64,000 nucleotides of DNA from NCBI GenBank assembly GCA_024741835.1, contig JAENRP010000012.1, forward strand, positions 62,001 to 126,000, read 5' to 3'. Below are positions 55,701 to 64,000 of this stretch, one piece after another (within the stretch, counting starts at the first letter, position 1; each line of letters opens with the position of its first letter). Origin of the DNA: Diplocarpon mali. Taxonomy: Eukaryota > Ascomycota > Leotiomycetes > Helotiales > Drepanopezizaceae. The position numbers were made by a program, and so were the translations under genes. The notes beneath the pieces are model-generated. The model searched no databases, was not told where the DNA came from, and worked only from the letters and a program-made list of their open reading frames with translations.

Positions 55701-58700
55701 CTCTGCTCCCGGCATTAGAGAGCAAGATCGGAGCTGACTCTGGGAAGCCGAAGACGAGTCGTGAGCTTCCCGAGAGTGCAGATTGCCGCACTCTCCTTGG
55801 CCGGAGAAAGGCTTCCTCGGCATGTCTCGGCCCACGGCCTGGGCTTCTCATCTGGATAGCCGGGTCAGCTCGCCCTCACCCACTGCGTTGCGATACGTTC
55901 CATACGGGCTTGGGCCGATGACCGCGAGTTTTTCGACTGGCTAGACATTTTGGGGGATCTGGCGGCCGTTCACCGTTGCTTCTCCACGCTCAAGACGTCA
56001 CAAGTACCGTCAACGACGGAGTGGCTTTAGCGCGTCCTGGAGGAGATACCGCCGTTGAGATAGTAGATAATATAACTCTGACTTGAAATTTTACACCGTT
56101 ATAACTGCTTGATGTGCAATCTATTAATAATCTGTAAACTATACAAATCTATGCCTTGATAAAAACCACACAAATCAAGTATCGGATATCGAATAGAAAT
56201 ATGCCGGGTAGTGCACTAGAAGCATTCCGAAAAGCAGGCGAAGCAAGCTGAATGCTACAAGCCTTAGACCCAAGAAAAGCCATAGTGCTGTGAGTCTCTA
56301 GCTTAATGTCTTGGAATTTTTATAGTACCGGGGTTCAGTTTCCTAGCCATCCAACTTTTTGGTATCTAACTAGTGATAGATATTCTTCTTTCCCTAGTAG
56401 TAAAGGCTCGACGTATGAAGGAGGTGGGCCGGCGGTTAATCGGCAAGCTTCTTGATCCACTATACTCAAATCACAATAGAGAAGGAGAGTGCTCGTAGCC
56501 GAGTCGGGCGCTCGTTATCTTGTCGCGTTCGCTTTGACTGGCCTTCGTGCCGTCTCATTATTTACCCATCGAAAGTAGGATTTGACTGGGTCATTGAGAT
56601 TTAGGGGATGAACTTGGCGAAATTGAAACCTGAATTAGAGGAAAAAGTTGCCTCAGCATTCCAGCAGGCAAAATATTAACAGTATAGACTCGTCGCAAAT
56701 CAGTGAGGTCGGGAACCTGTACAGCAAGATTGATGTTTGACATTGTTCCACTGGGCCGTTCGTTGACCATTGAGATACCAGTTCTTAGCGGGAGCGAGGG
56801 ATACTCCTTGGAAAAACATACAGATGATTCATACAGATGACTGTGCATAGACCAGAGCAGAGTCATCATGAACAGAAGCTACTACTCGAGACTGCCATAC
56901 AACAGAATTCTGTGACGCGATCTATGACCGAAATAAATCGAGGCTTAGAAAAACCTCGGGTCGCCATTGTTATCCTGCTGATATGCTGCCGAGTACTGGG
57001 ATACGAAATCCTTCCCTAGGGAACATTTTTGGGGGGAAAGATCGACGGTAATCCTGAAAGTAGCGCATAGCGTCTTGTACACAATCCCTGCCCAAGCGCA
57101 AGACTGATATTGGTTGGGTTAACGGACTGCAAATATGGACCTGTCCATGCTAGGGTCCCTGATAAACAGATATTGACCTGCCCCGGATTTTAGAGGCCTA
57201 GACTTGCCGCCTGCTGAGAAGAGGCGAGCACGCTTTCAATTCGGGGAGCAAAAGCTTGTAGAGTAGCTGGTGGCGACATGTCATGAGGATGAAGGCACAC
57301 CGACTTGGCACAACATGTGTTACTTGTTGGCTGGCTGGGATTCGGTGTAGGGCTCAGAAGTCGACCCGCAAATCGAGCACCAAGACAAAGACCATGGAGT
57401 AAATACATGTGTACCTGGGACTTCGGCAACAGAAGATAATTGCCCCTTCCAGCCAGGTTTTGTCGATTATCCGCAGAAGCTTCTTCCACAGAATCAAGGT
57501 GGCCTCTTAGGATACCACGGGAGGTATAAATAGATATTGTTCCGGACGTATTATGGACCTCAAAACAAGCCACTGGCTGGATGGCTAGATGCAGTGTGCC
57601 CATGCAGGCACTTTTACCGTTGGGGGCAGATGTTCCCTGAAAGCGATAAACAGAGTCGCCGAGGTGAGCGTCCAATGATGGGGTGAGCTAGTGTGACCGA
57701 CTCCTCAACATGCTCAAGTGTCAGTCCTCGTGTATGGGAGAAGCGTTTTTGTCTCAAAGGTCAAATGAGAGTTGAGAGTTGATGGTTGGCGGTTGACAGC
57801 TGACAGATGACAGCTGAAAGAGCAGGAAAGAGCTTAAAGTTTGACCCGATGCTACCTCACCTGAGAGGACATGAAAATTCGGACCCGGCATCTCGGATCA
57901 GATCCTCATCGTGCCTGCTTGCAGTCCAACTCCCCAGAGCAAGCTCGAGCACGAATCGAATCGAGGTTCCACCTCCAAACTTCTAGTATCCTCTCTGCGT
58001 GCCGTCGGCCCTTCTCCGCTATGTTTGTCCGATTCAGGACACTTGCTCCGATGGTGACTCGACCGTGTAAGGCACATGTTGACCTCTACATGACTTCTCG
58101 AATTCGGCGAGTGCCGCTTCGTGCCTAGGCCGAGGGAAGTATCGCGAGCGATGCTTCGCTCAACGAGTTCTTCCCAGGGATGCGACATCCCGACTTGCGT
58201 GGGTTGAGCGGAGATGGCTCTTCGGGTGAGGCAGAGCAAGCAGCGCGGCGCAGCCCTCTTTCAAGCTTGAGAAGTATTCGTGCGAGTGCGCTCTGCTGGC
58301 TGACGAGGAGGAGCCATGATGGTCCAGTAACAACGCCCCGTAGCATCAAGCGCTTGTCGGGGGTCTGAGGAGACTGACTGTACGTCGTCAAGGGTGGCGG
58401 GCGATAGCTTATCCCTTGTGTGTGAACTGTGCTTTCTCGGTGTCGACGGACGGGATATATAAGGTTTGAGGAAGGGGAGGGGGAGGGGGAAATGGAGGAA
58501 GATAATGGTGAAACTCAAGGTACCGGAGTTGGGGAGATCCATAATTTCTATTATCCCCGCATGTCCGGATCAGGGTGAAGGGTGTTGGAATATTCGATTG
58601 AGGTTGAAAGGCCAGGGCCAGGGAAACCAAACTCTGGCTTCTAAGCGCGACGCTAATGGCCGCCCCGGGGCAGACGGGAACATCACGAATCAACACCCCG

Positions 58701-59889
58701 AAGTATGGGATCCGACCACGACAATGTGTCAATGGTGACGCCGCTTCTTCACCACCTGGCGTGTGGCCCGAGTTTGCTGCTGCGCATGGCCTCGCGAGGA
58801 TCTGCCAGGCGACGGAGGATTACCGGTCTCTTCCTGGTGGCGCGTGTCCAAGAGCGCGATTCCCCGCTCTCGAGTCGTGGAGAGGTGGATGACCTTGAGA
58901 CAGGCACCGGCACCCAACTCGAGTACGAGACCACAGGCGAATTCTCTTCTCTTCTCCAACCATCGGCGCAACGGAGCCGTCATACACGAGGAAGGTCGGG
59001 GGGGGGCAGATGGAACAAATCTTCACGGGGGCATGGAGAGTGTGCAGAGGCAGTCTCTCGACAGGGAGGCAAGGAAGGGCAGGATGACTCGAGACCCTTC
59101 CATGCAATGCAAGCTGGAGTACCGCCGCAGCGTACAGCACAGCATCGTCAGCTTCACGGCGACTGACACGGCGACGGCGAAGGGTGTCCAGTACCTCTGC
59201 TACGTTGCGTGGCCGGTCGACTCGACTCGGTTTTTTCCCGGATCAGAGCGAAGGCAAGACGGGCACCACAGGGACGGAGGTGTGGAGGGGGGCGGAAGCC
59301 GAGGCTTGTCGGCCTCGGAAAGGATGTGATGTGGATGGTAACCGGGCCACGATATCTCGAGCCGAGTGCTTCAACGATCATGCTGGAGCGTGTATCCGAT
59401 TCACCGGGTACACTGGCTGCCAAAGTGCACATCTCGTATCCACGGCCCAAGCCAGGCCGAGCCAGGGCCTTGGTCGTATGCTGTGTGTGGCTTGAGCACC
59501 GGCAATCGGCAGAGTACTGGGCACGGGGGAGGCGTGGTTGTTTATTTTCTGGGGCAGCTGAGGTGGCCGCCGCGAAAGCTTCTTACTTGGTACAGGACTC
59601 TGTACATCCCTGGGCACGAAGTCTCCTTATTTCGCTGATGGAGCAAGTGATGGGGTCCCCTGGCCACGCACCTGGGGCACTGCTTGGTCTGTTCGGGGCT
59701 CGTTGAGTCATTCCATCGGCTGCGCTGGGACCAGGCGAATCATTAGCTGAAAGGTTAGTTGTATCTTGAGTCTGATGCGATCTCCCAGCATGCCGTGGGT
59801 AGCAGCAGAACCGGCCAGAGGATGGGTGGCATGGAACCGGGAGTCGGTATGTATTATGTCCCTATACATGTCGGGACACACTCCCGGGT

Positions 59890-59945
59890 AAGTATAGCAG
59901 TATAGCAGTATAGCATATAGCAGTATAGCAGTATAGCAGTATATA
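59890..59945. repeat. (agtatagc)n microsatellite
   Basis: Six or seven copies of agtatagc, with one altered unit (atatagc), in a short AT-rich patch. It adjoins the 33-bp minisatellite. Confidence 0.85.
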
Positions 59946-59994
59946 CATGTAAGTACACCAGTGTATACATCTAGAGATATACGCATGCACGTAT

Positions 59995-60093
59995 ACTATA
60001 CACATCTACAGATAAACACGTAAGAATACTATACACCTCTACAGATAAACACGTAAGAATACTATACACATCTACAGATACACACGTAAGAAT
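59995..60093. repeat. 33-bp minisatellite, three copies
   Basis: Units at 59995-60027, 60028-60060 and 60061-60093. Each begins actatacac and ends cacgtaagaat. Units 1 and 2 differ at one base (cacatc/cacctc); unit 3 differs from unit 1 at one base (ataaac/atacac). The array is precisely periodic, indicating recent tandem duplication. It codes for nothing obvious. Confidence 0.92.
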
Positions 60094-60469
60094 ACAAGTA
60101 TACACGTCCACACGCATACCACCCTCCCGCACTTCGCCCAGACCCGGAGGCTAGTCTGGAGGGGCGTCGGAGGAGTATTGCACGGGAGAGTATGGAAATC
60201 TGCGTCGATATGTGAAGCAGGGAGGCCGATTATCGTGATCCATGGCACGGTGAGAGTGGTAATCGGCTCCTGTCCTGTCTCTTCATGATGGATCAATCTC
60301 TCGTAACGCGGGCCCGCCCTGGTTGCTTCTCTCTCCTCCTCACCGGCTTCCCCTTGGCGAGTCTTCAAACACCGTCGTTGCCCGTTGCCCGTTACCCATG
60401 AACTGAAGACCGAACCCATCTTCGCCCCTTGACCCACCCCCGGCTGGCTCCAACTCCACCTTTTGTCAA

Positions 60470-60612
60470 CAACCTTCCCTCCTAACGACTCTTCGTTTCC
60501 TTTTCCCTCTTCCCCTTCTCCTCCTTCTCCTCTCCTCCTTCTCCTCTTCCCCTTCTCCTCCTTCTCCTCCTCCTCCTCCTCCTCCCTCCTCCCTCCTCCC
60601 TCCTCCTTCAAA
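60470..60612. repeat. CT-rich polypyrimidine tract
   Basis: Long run of ctcctt and tcc units with almost no purines on the plus strand, ending in (tcc)n. It lies about 420-560 bp upstream of the zinc-cluster regulator start. Pyrimidine tracts like this are common near transcription starts of fungal genes, so it may be part of that promoter. Confidence 0.8.
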
Positions 60613-61029
60613 GTTTTCATTCCACATCTTGCCTCGAATAATATATCCTCGTGTTCGCTATTGTCACCCTGATCTCAGACTGTCCTCGCACCCCCTCCCC
60701 CCCACCCCTGTTGTCCAACAGCACAGGCCTGCCAGCTCCCATACTTCGCGATCTCCCCCGCACTTTGCAATCTGGGCGTCGTCCCGCCTCCGCCATTCTC
60801 TTCATATACGGACCGAATACCTCCTGTCTCCCACATCCCACTCCACTCCCCCCATACTCTCAGCGTTGATGAACAGATCAGCATCGCATTCTGCACGCAT
60901 CCAATTGACGTCAGGGGTGCTCGACGACTTGAGTCGTTTGGTTGCGCTACCACGCTCCGTCGCGTTGTCGACTCGATCGTGCATTCAAAACCAGACGCCA
61001 TTCTCCGCCCTCTGCTCGCTCCGCCCGTC

Positions 61030-63214
61030 ATGTCTTCGTCGGTCAAGCGGGCCTGTGACGCATGCCATCGCCGAAAGGTCAAATGCGATGGCATCAACCC
61101 GTGTCGCAATTGCTCGTCCGCTCAGTTGTCATGTACATACCACGCCATACCACAGAAAAAGGGGCCAAAGGGCTCGCGAGCCAAGGTGATCAGCGAGCTG
61201 CGAGAGACACAGCGACAGAGTACCCTCTCCTCGAAAGTTGCGAATCGACTGAACGGAATCAATAGTCCGCCGTGTAGTCCAACGCTCGCCCCAACGCTCG
61301 GCCTCCTTACCCACGATATGATCAAGGACTGCATCGGCTTTTTCTTCGCCCACATGTATCCCACCCTCCCGATCCTACACCGGAGTCGGCTAGAACAGCA
61401 GGCGATGTACGCGGATCAGAACATCGATACGTACTGCCTTCTGACTTCCCTCTGTGCCTTCATGATGATTCAACCGGGCATGGGAATACCAGGCGATCCT
61501 CTTGGACTCGACAGTCTACCCGGCGCAAATCTTGTGTCCGGGAATCTGTTGATGGAAGAGACACTGAGGGTCAGGAAATCTTTTGATCATCTGGAATCAC
61601 CCACGCCAAATAGTCTGATAACAAGTTTCTTCCTCTTCGGTTGCTACTTTGGCTTGGATTTGCATAACAAGGCATGGTTTCACCTGAGAGAGGCGACGAC
61701 TTTGGCACATATATTGAACATGCAGAAGGAGGAGTCATATCTGCAGCTTGATGTTGTAGAGTCGTCAAGAAGAAGACGGCTCTATTGGCTCCTCTTCATC
61801 ACCGAAAGGTACGACCGACAAGAAATATGGTATTCCGCCTACTAACCTCCGAGTAGAGCGTATGCGCTTCAACGGCATCGACCTCTCTCACTACAAGCAA
61901 CCATTACGCTGCCAACGCCGACGGATGATCCGTCAGATGCACAGGCACATCATTTAAATGGCTTCATACATCTTGTCAATTTATTTCGGCCTTTCGACGA
62001 TGGGTTCGTTGCCTTGTGGAACAAGACTCGCACCGACTGTTCCCCTGCCTATCTGTCAGCTCTGCAGAAGCAGCTCAACGATGTACTCCCTACGTACCTG
62101 AACGCCACGGAAAACCAAACCGCCGACTTGAGGACGAGTCAGCAGTGGTTGCGAACGATGGTCTGGCAATTGAGCATCCAGAGCGGCTGCTTGAGCTCCG
62201 GGGGTGGCGATCCAACCATGAATTTCCAGTATCCGGTTGACATTGCGAGGGATCTTTTGGAAATGACTTCCCAATTCTCGCGCGAGAGTATGGATATTCA
62301 TGGCATCGGCCTTGTATGTGCTCTGGAGGCCCTCTAACTGACATTGCTGACCTTGTTAGATTGAAAAACTCTTCGATGTTGCGTGCTCTCTGACCGATGT
62401 TCTCGCACTTCTCCCGCCGAATCCCGACCCCTTCCTGCCTGGCCCCCGAGACTACCTTCACGACTTCATGACGCTTCTCTCGGTTCTCCGGAACGGTGAC
62501 CATCGCTTCCTCCCTCTTCTCCTCGCCAAAGTCCACGATGTTCTACCGCGACTGGTCAACCCAATGCTTCAGACAGTACCCGAAACCACAGCGAACATGT
62601 GTGCTGAAGTTGACATATTTGATGGATTCGGCAATGCTGGGATTGGCATCTCGTCAAGCTTCCCCGGCTACAACGGAAACGGGACCAGCGGCGGCAAATT
62701 CAAGCTTGAGCCAGACACCGAGTTCAACGGGAGCGGTATTACCGGCATGCCCCAGTTCGACAAGAGAATCAAAGAATTGAGCTCCCCGACGATTGAGGGC
62801 AACAGTAACAGCACCCCGTTCACAAGCCCCTCGGTCATGCAAAGTCCAGCCAAATACTCTGGCTTAGGAGAGTACCGAGGATTCCCGGATATCCTCTCAT
62901 CTGGCATAGCCAACAATGCCGGTCTGCGCAACCATACGGGAAACTTTGAGGAAGGCGTCGGTGGTAGCGAGCGGCACATGGACTTCAAAAGAGAGTTGGA
63001 GGGCACTATGGGGATACTGGGTGCGCACCGGCAAGCCAATCCGCAGATGGCAGGCAATGGGATGGAGGTCAGGCCACCGCCTATGCGGCAATGGAGTGGC
63101 AGTAGCTACGATCTTGGTATTCCTCAGAGCGTCCCTGACCAATTCAGCCATCTACAGAGAGCGAACAGCGGCGGGGGGAGTGTAGAAAGACCCGGGGACG
63201 AATCCTGGAGGTGA
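61030..63214 (+). CDS. Zn(II)2Cys6 transcription factor with fungal-specific middle domain
   Basis: Join(61030..61808, 61857..62313, 62360..63214), 696 aa; introns of 48 and 46 bp. The zinc cluster is at the very N-terminus: VKRACDACHRRKVKCDG, with C9, C12, C19, C25, C28 and C35. A basic linker follows (KKGPKGSRAKVISELR), which positions the dimer on DNA. The Fungal_trans region spans about 95-430: FFFAHMYPTLPILHRSRLEQQ, YCLLTSLCAFMMIQPG, FLFGCYFGLDLHNKAWFHLREATTLAHILNM and RRRRLYWLLFITERAYAL. The final about 200 residues are Ser/Gly/Asn-rich and disordered, a likely activation region. The architecture and zinc-cluster sequence resemble the maltose/sucrose-utilisation activator group (MAL/SUC1 type), but the target pathway is inference. 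The start at 61030 is preferred over 60979 because the zinc cluster normally begins within ten residues. Confidence 0.92.
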
Positions 63215-64000
63215 AATGCGCTTCCGGTGAAGCCATGATTGGCAAAGGATGTCAGCACCGGCTGGCTGAGGGTACGCCGAGAGATGACGATGTCCAGAAT
63301 AGGTGTCGCTCCTGGTCACTACCAGCGAAGACCCGGCCACAGTCCATCGGTGCCCAGCCCTGGGAACCGCCCTCATCATCTTCCCAAACGCTTTTTACCA
63401 GTTGGAAGATATCACAACACACAACCTGTCGGCACACGGTGAGACGGTAATACGTTTCCGCGGTATCACCCTCGGCGTATAATTCGGCGTCAAGCGAGAG
63501 GAGGGGGAGTTCCCGTCACCGGCGGAGGGACTGGTTGCGGTGGCATTTACGACTTGTGGATCGTGACACGATCGATCCTCCTGCGCATTTTGGCAAAAGA
63601 GCTGCTCGTATGGTGTACATTGGAGTAGCACAGTATGGATATGAATGAATAATATTGCTGTTTGAGATAATCTTGCAGCTGTCCTCTGATGCCCGGGTGT
63701 TGCGCGCTGATTTGTACAGGGTTCACCACAGCAACACACACGTCTGGGAATTGTATCATCGAGATATGAAGAAGCCACTGCACTCGCCGAGATGACGGCC
63801 CCCGCCTGTCGCAGTCCATAATCTGTCTTGCTGTACGTGCCAGCCGTTGCTCTCCGTTCCTGGCACACGGCATGCCCATCTGCGGCCGGACCTCATCATG
63901 TGCGGATGGAAACGTTGACTGGGGCGGCTGTCTTCAGCTTGTCCGCTCGCATTCTCGACCCCGGCATCTCTTGTGCTGACGTTCTTGGGGGATAAGTTGT
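63215..64000. other. 3' flank of the zinc-cluster gene, no gene seen
   Basis: About 790 bp of mixed composition. Overlapping open frames on both strands lack domains or splice structure. The next gene, if any, lies beyond the window. Confidence 0.45.

Larger units (their letters stand above)
51744..61029. other. Gene-poor region of about 9.3 kb
   Basis: No gene is supported. Contents by position: a T-rich tract (51990-52020); a tRNA-like remnant (52726-52780); GC-rich non-coding DNA with overlapping frames on both strands (52830-56000); an AT-rich island with TA-rich, stop-filled sequence (56030-57060); pyrimidine-rich blocks; short (agtatagc)n and 33-bp repeats (59890-60093); and a long CT-rich tract (60470-60612), which is probably promoter DNA of the zinc-cluster regulator downstream. 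The 161-codon minus-strand frame at 57190-57675 has no recognisable feature. Confidence 0.5.

Noticed and set aside
58729..59450. Minus-strand frame containing VLELGAGACL, like motif I of a SAM methyltransferase
   Set aside because: The following strands and the expected downstream motifs are absent, and the flanking frames are unrelated; too little to call even a pseudogene.
60072..60620. 182-codon minus-strand frame beginning with Glu/Arg-rich sequence
   Set aside because: Its first part is the complement of the CT-rich tract; the remainder has no recognisable feature.
1..64000. Search for a biosynthetic cluster, CRISPR array, viral insertion or mobile element with intact transposase
   Set aside because: No synthase, repeat-spacer array, viral hallmark or intact transposase/reverse transcriptase frame was recognised on either strand.

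Overview
The window is nuclear DNA of a filamentous ascomycete (Pezizomycotina). The genes carry many 42-127 bp GT-AG introns, often with CTAAC-type branch points. Two fungal Zn(II)2Cys6 regulators, a GH55 glucanase and several Pezizomycotina-type proteins are present. One edge is extremely TpA-rich, as expected of repeat-induced point mutation (RIP). A 13-N assembly gap lies at 16323-16335. I cannot fix the class or genus from sequence alone. All gene models were assembled by hand from reading frames, splice signals and family knowledge.

Left part (1-14.7 kb): a RIP-like AT-rich edge; an unresolved stretch; a five-exon Zn2Cys6 regulator (2429-4856); a small unknown protein (5167-5805); a SAP-domain Tho1/SARNP-type mRNP factor (6291-7213); and, on the minus strand, a protein of about 1,617 aa with a very long disordered region and a C-terminal methyltransferase-like fold (9723-14653). 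Next comes a GC-rich region of about 7 kb without convincing genes (14654-21642).

Middle (21.6-49.8 kb): a DUF7704-type membrane protein (minus), an F-box/WD40 protein (plus), ribosomal protein eS7 (plus) tail-to-tail with dynactin p62 (minus), a DUF8004-like protein (minus), an Nto1/BRPF-type PHD-finger chromatin protein (plus), a decayed zinc-type alcohol dehydrogenase pseudogene (plus), a secreted GH55 exo-beta-1,3-glucanase (plus) and an EB1/Mal3 microtubule plus-end protein (plus).

Right part (50.6-64 kb): the vacuolar SNARE Vam7 (PX + SNARE, plus), a gene-poor stretch of about 9 kb with AT-rich islands, a tRNA-like fossil and a 33-bp minisatellite, then a second Zn2Cys6 regulator (61030-63214).

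The genes are mostly unrelated housekeeping or regulatory functions. I see no biosynthetic cluster, CRISPR array, virus or defence system. Two genes act on the dynein/microtubule-plus-end pathway (dynactin p62 and EB1), but they are 20 kb apart and probably neighbours by chance. I found no convincing new multi-gene system. The most unusual items are the large disordered protein with a non-canonical methyltransferase domain and the multiply broken dehydrogenase.
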